Shown: positions 48,335-58,506 of the stretch, one piece after another
Numbering within the stretch: position 1 is the first letter of the stretch
Layout of the letters: every line of letters begins with the position of its first letter
Assembly (NCBI RefSeq): GCF_030816915.1
Contig: NZ_JAUSYN010000002.1
Span: 3,547,501-3,611,500, forward strand
Length of the DNA: 64,000 nt
Reading direction: 5' to 3'
From: Streptomyces sp. B3I8
GTDB lineage: Bacteria > Actinomycetota > Actinomycetes > Streptomycetales > Streptomycetaceae
The notes under the pieces: model-generated
The model's input: only the letters and a program-made list of their open reading frames with translations
Database searches by the model: none
What the model was told of the DNA's origin: nothing
Program-made: the position numbers and the translations under genes

Positions 48335-49824
48335 CCGGGCGCGGTCCGGGGACCGGGAACGGCGGCGAACGGTACGTGGAGGAGGCCTTGGCCATGGCAC
48401 GCGGCGACGGCGAGGCCCGCCTCGGCGGTGCCCGCACCCGTCCGGCCCTGCCGCAGGACCCCGACATCGAGGAGGCCCTTGCCCTCGTCCGTGACGAGTC
48501 CCACCAGTCACCCTCGTCACCGTCTTCACCCCTGTCGCCCTCGTCGCCCGCCGCTCCCGCGGACCCCGGCCCCCGCCGCTTCCCGTCCGGCACCGGGAGT
48601 TCACCCGCCGCGCACCGCCACCACCAGGCGATCCCCTGGCCGCGCGCCCGCGCCCTGGCCGAACGCGCCGCCCGCTCCGTGCCCGCGCGGACCCCCGTCA
48701 CCAGGCCGCTGGACGCCGCCCTCGGCCTTGTCCTCGCCGCTCCGCTGCCCGCCCTCACCGACCTGCCCTCCTTCGACACCTCCGCCATGGACGGCTGGGC
48801 GGTCGCGGGCCCCGGCCCCTGGGACGTCCGGGAGGAGGGCGTCCTCGCGGGTCATGCGGGCCTCGGCCCGCTGGACGACGGCGAGGCGGTCCGCATCGCG
48901 ACCGGCGCCCGCGTCCCACCGGACACCACCGCGATCCTGCGCAGCGAGCACGGTCGCCTCGACGACAAGGGACGCCTGCACGCCTCCCGCGACCCGGCCC
49001 ACGGACAGGACATCCGCTCGCGCGGCCAGGAGTGCCGCAGCGGCGACCACCTGCTTCCGGCCGGCACCGTGGTGACCCCCGCCGTGCTCGGCCTCGCCGC
49101 GGCGGCCGGGTACGACACCCTCGCCGTGCTGCCGCCCCCGCGCGCCGAGGTCCTCGTTCTCGGCGACGAACTGCTCACCGAGGGGCTGCCGAAGGACGGG
49201 CTCATCCGTGACGCGCTCGGCCCCATGCTCCCGCCCTGGCTGCGCGCGCTCGGCGCCGAGATCGTGGCCGTGCGCCGGATCGCCGACGACGAGAAGGCGT
49301 TGCGCAAGGCGGTCACCCGCTCCGTCGCCGATCTGATCGTCACCACCGGCGGCACCGCCTCCGGCCCGGTCGACCACGTCCACCCCACCCTGGCCGCGAT
49401 CGGCGCCGAACTCCTCGTCGACGGCGTCCGGGTGCGACCCGGCCACCCGATGCTGCTGGCCCGCCTCGACGAGGGACGGCACCTCGTCGGCCTGCCCGGC
49501 AACCCCCTCGCGGCGGTCTCCGGCCTGTGCACGCTCGCCGAACCGTTGCTGCGGGTCCTCGCCGGACGGACGGCCCCGGAGCCGTACACGCTGCCCGTCC
49601 GGGAGGCCGTGCAAGGGCACCCGCACGACACCCGTCTGGTGCCCGTCACCGTCCGCGGCGAGTACGCGGTGCCGCTGCGCTTCAACGGCCCGGCGATGCT
49701 GCGCGGCATCGCCGCCGCCGACGCGCTGGTGGTCGTACCGCCCGGTGGCACGGGGCCGGGCGCGGAGCTCGAACTGGTGGATCTACCCTGGGCGCTGGCG
49801 GGAATCGGGGTATGTCTCGCCTGA
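48331..49824 (+). CDS. moeA: Molybdopterin molybdotransferase MoeA
   Basis: 497 residues from ATG 48331. The first ~90 residues are an unusual Pro/Ser-rich extension. The MoeA body follows, with LPSFDTSAMDGWAV (~150), IATGARVPPDTTAIL, the MoCF-binding motif TTGGTASGPVDHVHPTL and HLVGLPGNPLAAVSGLCTLA. MoeA inserts molybdate into adenylylated molybdopterin. It is coupled to the MobA-like gene. A later duplicated copy or an MPT adenylyltransferase partner is not in the window. Confidence 0.94.
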   Translation: MTGRGPGTGNGGERYVEEALAMARGDGEARLGGARTRPALPQDPDIEEALALVRDESHQSPSSPSSPLSPSSPAAPADPGPRRFPSGTGSSPAAHRHHQAIPWPRARALAERAARSVPARTPVTRPLDAALGLVLAAPLPALTDLPSFDTSAMDGWAVAGPGPWDVREEGVLAGHAGLGPLDDGEAVRIATGARVPPDTTAILRSEHGRLDDKGRLHASRDPAHGQDIRSRGQECRSGDHLLPAGTVVTPAVLGLAAAAGYDTLAVLPPPRAEVLVLGDELLTEGLPKDGLIRDALGPMLPPWLRALGAEIVAVRRIADDEKALRKAVTRSVADLIVTTGGTASGPVDHVHPTLAAIGAELLVDGVRVRPGHPMLLARLDEGRHLVGLPGNPLAAVSGLCTLAEPLLRVLAGRTAPEPYTLPVREAVQGHPHDTRLVPVTVRGEYAVPLRFNGPAMLRGIAAADALVVVPPGGTGPGAELELVDLPWALAGIGVCLA

Positions 49825-49877
49825 GGCCCGACCCGGGCCGACCGAGGACCTCACCTCACGGGCAGTGAACGGGGAGT

Positions 49878-49891
49878 GTTTCACGTGAAAC
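49878..49891. promoter_or_regulatory. parS: parS centromere site
   Basis: GTTTCACGTGAAAC is a perfect 14-bp match to the Streptomyces parS consensus bound by ParB. parS sites cluster around oriC, consistent with gyrBA about 46 kb away. This one overlaps the start codons of the potassium channel gene. Confidence 0.92.
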
Positions 49892-50985
49892 TTCCGGGCC
49901 GGGACGCCATCGCCCGCCAGCCGGACGAGCATCTCGCGACCGCACGGGTGCGGCTGCCGCGGCGGGTCGTGGACCGCCCGATCCGCCAGGTCGGCAAGCG
50001 GCTGCTGATGGCGCTGCTCGTTCTCGTCGTCACCGCGCTGACCGTCTGGCTCGATCGGGACGGCTACCACGACAACGTCGGGGACGGCGTAGATCTGCTC
50101 GACTCCTTCTACTACGCCACCGTCACCCTCTCCACCACCGGCTACGGGGACATCACCCCGGCCGGCGACGCGGCCCGGCTCGCCAACATCCTCGTCATCA
50201 CGCCGCTGCGCGTGCTGTTCCTGATCATCCTGGTCGGCACCACTCTCGAGGTGCTCACCGAGCGCACCCGGGAAGAGTTCCGGCAGAACCGCTGGAGGGC
50301 GGCCTTGAGGGACCACACCGTCGTGATCGGCTTCGGCACCAAAGGACGCTCTGCGATCCAGACCGTGTGCGCCACGGGCCTGGGCAAGGACCAGGTCGTC
50401 GTGGTCGATCCCAGCGTCAAGGCCGTCGACGCGGCCACCGCCGACGGCTACGCGGGCGTGATCGGCGACGCCACCCGCAGCGACGTGCTGCGACGGGCCG
50501 AGGCCCACCGCGCCCGCCAGATCATCATCGCCACGCAGCGCGACGACACGGCCGTCCTCGTCGCGCTCACCGCCCGCCAGATCAACCGCGGCGCGAAGAT
50601 CGTGGCCGCGGTGCGGGAGGAGGAGAACGCGCCGCTGCTGCGCCAGTCCGGGGCGGACGCCGTCATCACCAGCGCCAGCGCCGCCGGCCGGCTGCTCGGG
50701 CTCTCGGTGCTCAGCCCCGCCGCCGGTGTGGTCATGGAGGACCTCATCCAGCAGGGCACCGGCCTGGACATGATCGAACGGCCCGTCATAAAGGCCGAGG
50801 TGGGCCGGAAGGTGCGGGAGACGGACGACCTGGTGGTGAGCGTCATCCGCGGGCACCGGGTGCTCGGCTACGACGACCCGTCCATCGGCACGCTCCAGCT
50901 CACCGACCGGCTGATCGCCATCGTCCGGGCCTCCTCCTCCGGCAACCGGGTGGCCCCCGACCTGCGCCGGATGTCGCAGGACTAG
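49885..50985 (+). CDS. Potassium channel with TrkA-N (RCK) domain
   Basis: 366 residues from GTG 49885, which has GGGGAG 8 bp upstream. The alternative GTG 49876 abuts that site with no spacing. Two membrane helices flank a pore with selectivity filter TTGYGD (ATVTLSTTGYGDITPAGDAA). The RCK/TrkA-N domain follows (VVIGFGTKGRSAIQTVC, GDATRSDVLRRAEAHRARQI), then a TrkA-C-like tail. It is a two-helix K+ channel gated by a nucleotide-binding RCK domain. Both possible start codons lie in or against the parS site, so ParB binding may affect its expression. Confidence 0.92.
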   Translation: MKLPGRDAIARQPDEHLATARVRLPRRVVDRPIRQVGKRLLMALLVLVVTALTVWLDRDGYHDNVGDGVDLLDSFYYATVTLSTTGYGDITPAGDAARLANILVITPLRVLFLIILVGTTLEVLTERTREEFRQNRWRAALRDHTVVIGFGTKGRSAIQTVCATGLGKDQVVVVDPSVKAVDAATADGYAGVIGDATRSDVLRRAEAHRARQIIIATQRDDTAVLVALTARQINRGAKIVAAVREEENAPLLRQSGADAVITSASAAGRLLGLSVLSPAAGVVMEDLIQQGTGLDMIERPVIKAEVGRKVRETDDLVVSVIRGHRVLGYDDPSIGTLQLTDRLIAIVRASSSGNRVAPDLRRMSQD

Positions 50986-50994
50986 GGTCTTTCG

Positions 50995-51350
50995 TTTTTT
51001 TGGATCAGGCCGGCTGGGAGGCGCGGTGCGTCTTCGACCGACCCGAGCGGGGTCCGGTGCGTGCGGTTGCAAGGCCCGGGTGGGGCACTCCCCGGTCTCG
51101 AAGCCACTGACCTCGAGCACGTCCGACAGCGGGGCGTACTCGCGCGGAAACCGGTGGACGACGTTTTCGTCCACCGGCACGAACCCGTAGGGGCAGGTGA
51201 AGGTGGCGGAGTCGTGGACGGCGGCCCGGTGGGCGATCCGCCACTGGCCCGCGTCGCGGCTGAGCCGGTCGACGAACCGCCCGTGGACGAGCGCCCCGGG
51301 ACCGAGGTCGACCTGACCGACGGCGGTGGTCCGCGGGACGGACCGCCCGT
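50995..51350 (-). pseudogene. Remnant of an NTF2/SnoaL-like protein gene
   Basis: The minus-strand frame reads GQVDLGPGALVHGRFVDRLS, then RDAGQWRIAHRAAVHDSATF, FVPVDENVVHRFPREYAP and DVLEVSGFETGECPTRAL. The run GRFVDRLSRDAGQWRIAHRA is typical of the C-terminal half of NTF2-like (SnoaL) proteins. No start codon and no N-terminal half are in frame upstream, and no stop follows in frame after ~51000. It is a truncated, broken gene. GGGTCTTTCG and a T-run at ~50986-51001 mark its downstream edge. Confidence 0.6.
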
Positions 51351-51446
51351 CCGGTGAGCCGGCGCGGGCGGCCTGCGGGTCGGTGGAGGGGGAGGACGGC
51401 GCGGGGCGCGGATGCGGGCGGGGGCGCGCGGAGTAGCGTCGGCGCC

Positions 51447-52427
51447 ATGCATGCGATCACGATTCCCGAACCCGGTGGACCCGAGGCGCTGGTGTGGGCG
51501 GAGGTCCCCGATCCCGTACCCGGCGAGGGCGAAGTCCTCCTCGAGGTGGTGGCCACCGCCGTCAACCGCGCGGACCTGATGCAGCGGCAGGGTTTCTACC
51601 CGCCGCCGCCCGGTGCCCCCGCGTACCCGGGCCTGGAGTGCGCGGGGCGGATCGCCGCGCTCGGCCCCGGCGTGTCCGGCCGGGCCGTCGGCGACGAGGT
51701 GTGCGCGCTGCTCGGGGGCGGTGGCTACGCCGAGAAGGTCGCCGTCCCGGTCGGCCAGCTGCTGCCCGTGCCCGAGGGCCTGGAGCTGCGGCAGGCGGCC
51801 GCGCTGCCCGAGGTGACCTGCACCGTCTGGTCCAACGTGTTCATGGTGGCGCATCTGCGCCCCGGCGAGACACTGCTCGTGCACGGCGGCTCCAGCGGCA
51901 TCGGCACCATGGCGATCCAGCTCGCCAAGGCGGTCGGCGCGCGGGTCGCGGTGACCGCGGGCACCAAGGAGAAGCTCGACTTCTGCGCGGACCTGGGCGC
52001 CGACGTACTGATCAACTACCGCGAGCAGGACTTCGTCGAGGAGGTACGGGGTGCCACCGACGGGGCCGGGGCCGACGTCATCCTCGACAACATGGGCGCC
52101 AAGTACCTGGCGCGCAACGTGGACGCCCTCGCGGTCAACGGGCGGCTCGCGATCATCGGCATGCAGGGCGGCACGAAGGGCGAGCTGAACATCGGCACGC
52201 TGCTCGGCAAGCGGGCCGCGGTCAGCGCGACCTCGCTGCGGGCCCGGCCGCCGGCCGAGAAGGCGGCGATCGTGGCGGCCGTACGGGAGCACGTGTGGCC
52301 GCTGATCGCCGACGGCCACGTACGGCCGGTCGTCGACCGGGAGCTGCCGATGCACGACGCGGCCGAGGGGCACCGGGTGCTGGAGGAGAGCGGACACATC
52401 GGCAAGGTGCTGCTGGTGGCGCCGTGA
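51447..52427 (+). CDS. NAD(P)H-quinone oxidoreductase (zinc-independent MDR family)
   Basis: 326 residues from ATG 51447. The GroES-like N-terminal domain has VVATAVNRADLMQRQGFYPP and PGLECAGRIAALGPGVSG. The nucleotide-binding motif is LLVHGGSSGIGTMAIQLAKA (~residue 142). There are no zinc-ligand cysteines, so this is the quinone oxidoreductase (PIG3-like) branch. It probably reduces quinones with NADPH. TAGCGT (51434-51439) ends 7 bp before the ATG, suggesting a leaderless transcript. Confidence 0.92.
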   Translation: MHAITIPEPGGPEALVWAEVPDPVPGEGEVLLEVVATAVNRADLMQRQGFYPPPPGAPAYPGLECAGRIAALGPGVSGRAVGDEVCALLGGGGYAEKVAVPVGQLLPVPEGLELRQAAALPEVTCTVWSNVFMVAHLRPGETLLVHGGSSGIGTMAIQLAKAVGARVAVTAGTKEKLDFCADLGADVLINYREQDFVEEVRGATDGAGADVILDNMGAKYLARNVDALAVNGRLAIIGMQGGTKGELNIGTLLGKRAAVSATSLRARPPAEKAAIVAAVREHVWPLIADGHVRPVVDRELPMHDAAEGHRVLEESGHIGKVLLVAP

Positions 52428-52482
52428 GGCGGCCGGTGTTGTGACGCCGCCGGCGCAGTGACTCGGTCGCCGGCGCCGTGAC

Positions 52483-53379
52483 TCAGGCCGGGGCACGGCG
52501 GACGCGGAGGGCGAGCAGGGCGAGGGCGAGGCCCAGGCCGACGAGGACCAGTCCGCCGCCCAGCGGCAGGATCCGCGTCACGGGCGCGGCGGTGGACCGT
52601 CGGGGCACGGCGAGCGGCGGCTCGGCGGCGAGGGCCGGATCGTCGGCAGCGGTCTCGCCGGTCGCGGCGGTCCCGGCGGGGCGGCTCGGTTCCCCGGCAC
52701 CGGTACCAGCGGCCTGATCGCCGGGGCCGAGGCCGGGGCCGACGCCGTCGGGGGCGTCGGTGTGAGGGGGGCGCTCCTTGCCCGCGGCGTCGTCGGACTC
52801 CCGCGTGCCGGGGGTCTCGGGAGAAGCGGGGGTCCCGGGGGACGGTGAGCCGGTGACCGCGCTCGCGGAGCCGGTGGGGCGGGGGCCGGGCGCGGAGGGC
52901 TCCGGGGCGCTGGTCCCGTCCGGGGCGCCGGGCCGGGGCCCGTCCGTGTCCCGCGACGGTCCGCCGGGGCGGTCCGGACGGTCGTGACCGGCCGGCCGGT
53001 CGGGTCGGTCAGGCCGGTCGGGGCGGTCGGCCCGGCCGGGAGGCACGGAACCCGGTGGGGCGGCGGGCTCCGGTGCCGGGGGCCGGGGCCGGGCGGGGGC
53101 CTGGCGACCGGGACGCGGGCGGGGCGGAGTGGCGTCCGACGTCCCGGGCTCCCCTGACTCGCCGGACTGCCCGGGTTCCCGGGGCGTGGCGGTGAGCGGG
53201 GCCGTGTGCTGGTGGCGCTGGTGGGGTGCGGGCGGGGTGGCGCAGGCGGGCTGCGCGGCGAGGAGTGCGCCCGTCGTGAGGGCGAGAGGCAGAGCCGCCG
53301 TGCGCAGGGCGCGGAGCGGAGAGTGGCCGCAGTGCTGCCGTGCGCGAGATGCCGGCCGGCTGTGTGGCCACGGAGTCAC
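52483..53379 (-). CDS. Secreted Pro-rich protein with C-terminal membrane anchor
   Basis: 298 residues from GTG 53379. A signal peptide (RTAALPLALTTGALLAAQPA) is followed by about 220 residues dominated by Pro, Arg, Asp, Gly and Ser. These include a tandem PDRPDRPDRPDRP tract and repeated PDRP units. A single C-terminal helix (LPLGGGLVLVGLGLALALLA) and RVRRAPA end it. There is no LPxTG or LAxTG sorting motif before the helix, so it is likely a membrane-bound stalk. No function is known. It is divergent from the Bpa gene. Confidence 0.7.
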   Translation of the reverse strand: MTPWPHSRPASRARQHCGHSPLRALRTAALPLALTTGALLAAQPACATPPAPHQRHQHTAPLTATPREPGQSGESGEPGTSDATPPRPRPGRQAPARPRPPAPEPAAPPGSVPPGRADRPDRPDRPDRPAGHDRPDRPGGPSRDTDGPRPGAPDGTSAPEPSAPGPRPTGSASAVTGSPSPGTPASPETPGTRESDDAAGKERPPHTDAPDGVGPGLGPGDQAAGTGAGEPSRPAGTAATGETAADDPALAAEPPLAVPRRSTAAPVTRILPLGGGLVLVGLGLALALLALRVRRAPA

Positions 53380-53553
53380 CCGCCCCGCCCCCTCCCGTGC
53401 TCGTCGGGCAGAAAGATCGGATGCCCTCAGCGTCACACGGGCCGTGCGGTACGGCACGCCGGCGCCGCCCGTTCGGGCAGCGGTCCCGCCGGGGCGGGCC
53501 GGGAGCCGGGGGCGGCACGATGGGGTGACGGCGAGGTGCGAGACAATGGCGTC

Positions 53554-54093
53554 ATGGAGATGCCGAGGAACGAACGGTCGCCGGAGAACCCCCCGATCCT
53601 GGTTGTCGGCCAGGACGGCATGGCACTCGGCGGCACCGGGGACGACGACTCCCGCGAGATCCCGGTGACGGAGATGGTCGAGCAGCCGGCCAAGGTCATG
53701 CGCATCGGGAGCATGATCAAGCAGTTGCTGGAGGAGGTGCGGGCGGCTCCTCTGGACGAGGCCAGCAGGCAGCGGCTGCGGGAGATCCACGCCAGTTCGG
53801 TGAAGGAGCTGGAGGACGGGCTCGCCCCCGAACTGGTGGAGGAGCTGGAGCGGCTGTCCCTGCCGTTCACGGACCAGGTGACGCCGAGCGACGCGGAACT
53901 GCGCATCGCGCAGGCGCAGTTGGTGGGATGGCTGGAAGGGCTGTTCCACGGCATCCAGACCACGCTGTTCGCACAGCAGATGGCCGCGCGGGCGCAGTTG
54001 GAGCAGATGCGGCGGGCGTTGCCGCCGGGCATGGGCGGGGAGGGCGAGGAGGACCCCCGACAGGGCGGCCGCTCCGGCGGACCGTACCTCTGA
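53554..54093 (+). CDS. bpa: Bacterial proteasome activator (Bpa/PafE family)
   Basis: 179 residues from ATG 53554. The core is helical: EQPAKVMRIGSMIKQLLEEV, ARLREIHASSVKELEDGL-type helices (residues ~70-95) and LVGWLEGLFHGIQTTLFAQQ. It ends in GGPYL, close to the GQYL tail that opens the 20S proteasome in mycobacterial Bpa. It forms a dodecameric ring that feeds unfolded proteins to the proteasome without ATP. The prcBA genes are not in the window. A hairpin (54149-54185) lies downstream. Confidence 0.9.
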   Translation: MEMPRNERSPENPPILVVGQDGMALGGTGDDDSREIPVTEMVEQPAKVMRIGSMIKQLLEEVRAAPLDEASRQRLREIHASSVKELEDGLAPELVEELERLSLPFTDQVTPSDAELRIAQAQLVGWLEGLFHGIQTTLFAQQMAARAQLEQMRRALPPGMGGEGEEDPRQGGRSGGPYL

Positions 54094-54148
54094 TCCGCCC
54101 GTCGGCTTTTTCTGCCCCGTCGACCCTTTCGCCCTTTCCCCTCTGTCA

Positions 54149-54185
54149 CCGACCCCCTGGGAGCCCCAAGGCCCCGGGGGGTCGG
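54149..54185 (+). terminator. Probable terminator between bpa and a convergent kinase gene
   Basis: CCGACCCCC (54149-54157) pairs with GGGGGTCGG (54177-54185) around a 19-nt loop. It lies 56 bp after the bpa stop and 92 bp from the kinase stop. Confidence 0.5.
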
Positions 54186-54225
54186 CCGTGCGAGGCCCCA
54201 CCGTGACGCCGACGGTCGAATCAGG

Positions 54226-54276
54226 CCCGCCGTGACGCGTCGGGCTGCGCGGGGCGGCCCCGCCGTGACGCGTCGG
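54226..54276. repeat. 18-bp direct repeat
   Basis: CCCGCCGTGACGCGTCGG occurs at 54226-54243 and again at 54259-54276, immediately before the kinase stop codon. No gene covers it. Confidence 0.75.
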
Positions 54277-55995
54277 CTACGCCGGGTCGCCCGTGGAGAC
54301 CGTCAGCTTGATCTTGGGCATGTTCTTGGGATCGACGTCCGTGTCGGCGGCGGGGTACTGGTCCATGACCGTGTCCTCGCCGTAGGTGTTCTCGTCGGTG
54401 CGGACGACGTCGTACTGCCAGCCGGCCGCCTGGAGGCAGTCCTTCACCGACGTGAGGTTCTTGAACTGGAAGCTCGGGACGGTGATCTGGTCCGCGTCGG
54501 TGTACGACGTGTCCGGCTCCGTGCACTTCGTCTTCTCGATCGTCTTCGTCATGTCCGGGCCCTTGTGCCCGGACTGCCGCGAAGCCTTCTGGGAGGCCGA
54601 GGCACGGGCGCGGTCGGCCCGGCTGTCGTTCCCGTCGTCGTTGGAGACGATCAGCGCGGTCACCAGGCCGAGGACGGCGACCACCGCCACGACCACCGAC
54701 CCGATGATCACACCCCGGTTGCCCTTGGTCCCCGAGCCGCCGGAACCGTTGGGGCCCCCGGCGCCACCGGACCCGGACGCCGGACCCTGCGGCTGGAGCG
54801 TGTACGGCGGCGGCGTCGAGGCGCCCTGCTGCGGCGCGTACCCGGCCTGCTGCGGCGGGGTGCCGTAGCCCCCCTGCTGCGGATAGCCGTACGCCGGGGA
54901 GTGCGGGCCCGGCACCGGCGCCGGGCCCCCGTACGGGTTCGGCTGGGGCGTCGACGGGGGCATCGGCTGGTACGGCGTCTGCACCGGCCCCGTCGGACCG
55001 TTCGGCGCCGACCGGTCGACCGGCGGGAACACCGCGGCCCCGACGCCCGCCCCGGACTGCGCCTGCGTGCCCGCGACGATGTTGGGCGCGGGTTGGCTGA
55101 CCGCCGCCGCCACCCGCAGGCACTCGTCGCGCATCGCCTCGGCGCTGGGGAAGCGCTCGTTGGGATTCTTCTTCAGCGCGCGGGCGACCAGCGCGTCCAC
55201 CGCCGGCGGCAGCGAGCGGTTGATCGACGAGGGAGCCACCGGCTCCTCCTGGACATGCGCGTACGCGATCGCCAGCGGTGAGTCCGCGTCGAACGGCAGC
55301 CGCCCGGTGACCAGTTGGAAGAGCATGATGCCGACCGAGTACAGGTCGCTGCGCGCGTCCACCCCACGGCCGAGGGCCTGTTCGGGCGAGAGGTACTGCG
55401 GGGTGCCGACGACCATGCCGGTCTGCGTCATGGACGTCACGCCGGACTGCATGGCGCGGGCGATGCCGAAGTCCATCACCTTCACCACGCCGCGCTTGGT
55501 CACCATCACGTTGCCCGGCTTGATGTCCCGGTGCACCAGCCCCATCTCGTGGCTGATCTCCAGCGCCGCCAGCACGTCCGCGGTGACCTTCAGCGCCCGG
55601 TCCGCAGGCATCGCGCCGTACTGCCGGATGTCCGACTCCAGGACCGAGCCGAGGGGGCGGCCCTCGACGTACTCCATGACGATGTACGGCGTGGGCGCGC
55701 CCGTGCCGCCGGGGCCGTCACCGAGGGAGGTGTCCTCGCCGGTGTCGAAGACGGAGACGATGTTGGTGTGCGTGAGCTTCGCCACGGCCTGCGCCTCGCG
55801 CCGGAACCGCTCACGGAAGGCCTGTTCCCGGCCGAGTTCGGTGTGCAGCGTCTTGATGGCGACCTGCCGGTCGAGCACGGAGTCGTAGGCGAGGTGCACC
55901 GAGGCCATGCCGCCCTCGCCGAGCAGATCACGCAGCTGGTAGCGGCCACCGGCCACCGATCGCCCCGCGTACCGGCTCTGGCCGTCCTGGCTCAT
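54277..55995 (-). CDS. Serine/threonine protein kinase with one PASTA-like domain
   Basis: 572 residues. The kinase domain has LGEGGMASVHLAYD (~25), VAIKTLH (Lys48), LVHRDIKPGNVMV (~152), MDFGIARAM and GTPQYLSPEQALGRG. A Pro/Gln/Gly/Tyr-rich linker (~320-430) leads to one transmembrane helix (GVIIGSVVVAVVAVLGLVTA). The extracellular part (~90 residues) includes ITVPSFQFKNLTSVKDCLQA and IKLTVSTGDPA, a single PASTA-like repeat. It is divergent from a second kinase gene at 56384. Its signal is unknown. Confidence 0.93.
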   Translation of the reverse strand: MSQDGQSRYAGRSVAGGRYQLRDLLGEGGMASVHLAYDSVLDRQVAIKTLHTELGREQAFRERFRREAQAVAKLTHTNIVSVFDTGEDTSLGDGPGGTGAPTPYIVMEYVEGRPLGSVLESDIRQYGAMPADRALKVTADVLAALEISHEMGLVHRDIKPGNVMVTKRGVVKVMDFGIARAMQSGVTSMTQTGMVVGTPQYLSPEQALGRGVDARSDLYSVGIMLFQLVTGRLPFDADSPLAIAYAHVQEEPVAPSSINRSLPPAVDALVARALKKNPNERFPSAEAMRDECLRVAAAVSQPAPNIVAGTQAQSGAGVGAAVFPPVDRSAPNGPTGPVQTPYQPMPPSTPQPNPYGGPAPVPGPHSPAYGYPQQGGYGTPPQQAGYAPQQGASTPPPYTLQPQGPASGSGGAGGPNGSGGSGTKGNRGVIIGSVVVAVVAVLGLVTALIVSNDDGNDSRADRARASASQKASRQSGHKGPDMTKTIEKTKCTEPDTSYTDADQITVPSFQFKNLTSVKDCLQAAGWQYDVVRTDENTYGEDTVMDQYPAADTDVDPKNMPKIKLTVSTGDPA

Positions 55996-56383
55996 GTTCT
56001 GCGTCCCCCATCGGCGTCGCGGCGGCCGACCAGGGCCCCGCTCCCGCGTTCCCCGCCCGCCTCCGACCGGCGCGCTTCCGACCGGGCGACTGGCTGATTA
56101 CTGATCGACTGGCTCATTCCCGGCCAAGTCTGCCCCAGGGCACCGACACGTCAAGCTCGGTGCCCGTTCCGTGACCCTACGCGAAAGAAGCGTCGCGCAA
56201 GCGTTACCGGTGTCGTACCCCCGGTACACGGAATTTGCACGGAGGGACCCGCGACCGGTTTCATGACCGGTCCACTCGAAATCCAAGGGGGGCCGCCGCC
56301 TCGCGCGGAGCCTGTAGCGTGACCCGACGGAAGACCGTGACAACCACCGCGCAGACCGCGGGAAGAAACGACGGCGAGGACTG
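55996..56383. promoter_or_regulatory. Divergent promoter region between two kinase genes
   Basis: 388 bp without a gene. It holds a TAGCGT hexamer at 56315-56320 toward the plus-strand kinase. GACCGGT (56253-56259) and ACCGGTC (56266-56272) form inverted arms 6 bp apart. Confidence 0.45.
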
Positions 56384-57997
<1,614 letters not shown>

Positions 57998-58025
57998 ACG
58001 CACGGCGCCCGACACGCGTGACAGC

Positions 58026-58061
58026 GGCCCCGGTCGCGGCTTCATCGCCGCGGCCGGGGCC
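58026..58061 (+). terminator. Terminator after the plus-strand kinase
   Basis: GGCCCCGGTCGCGGC (58026-58040) pairs with GCCGCGGCCGGGGCC (58047-58061) around TTCATC with one mismatch, 29 bp after the stop. Confidence 0.65.
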
Positions 58062-58506
58062 TCGTCGTGCCCGCTGTGAACGGGTGGACCACCGAAACGG
58101 GTGGAACGGGTGATTTTTTCCGGTTTCCGGGGGACATCCACCAGGACCGCGATCATCGACCCCGCCGGCGGCGAACTCTTCACGTGACGCGGCTCACCGG
58201 GATAACGTGCCCTTGTTCCGGCCCCCTGCAAGGCTGTGACCAGCAACTGTTCCCGACTTCTCGATTTACTTGGAAGCCCAAGCAAAATCGCAGGTCAGAA
58301 GGGGTTTCACAGAAATGTGAAGCACTGGGTAACGTGCTGTTCCGCAGGGCGCTCGCCGGGGCACCTGTCACGCCTGTTCCCGACCGGGCCGCACCCACCC
58401 CGTGCGCCCCACAGGAGCGGGCGAGCCGCTCTCCCGGGCTCGGAACGGGCCGGGGAGACCCCAGGCACCCGGCGAACCCGGGAGCCGGACCGACGGAGGA
58501 GCACAC
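58062..58506. promoter_or_regulatory. Upstream region of the second bkd operon
   Basis: 445 bp with no gene. It is locally AT-richer around 58255-58330. A small inverted repeat CTTGG-AAGC-CCAAG lies near 58270. This is the likely promoter and leader of the E1alpha-E1beta-E2 operon; no clear -10 is assigned. Confidence 0.4.
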
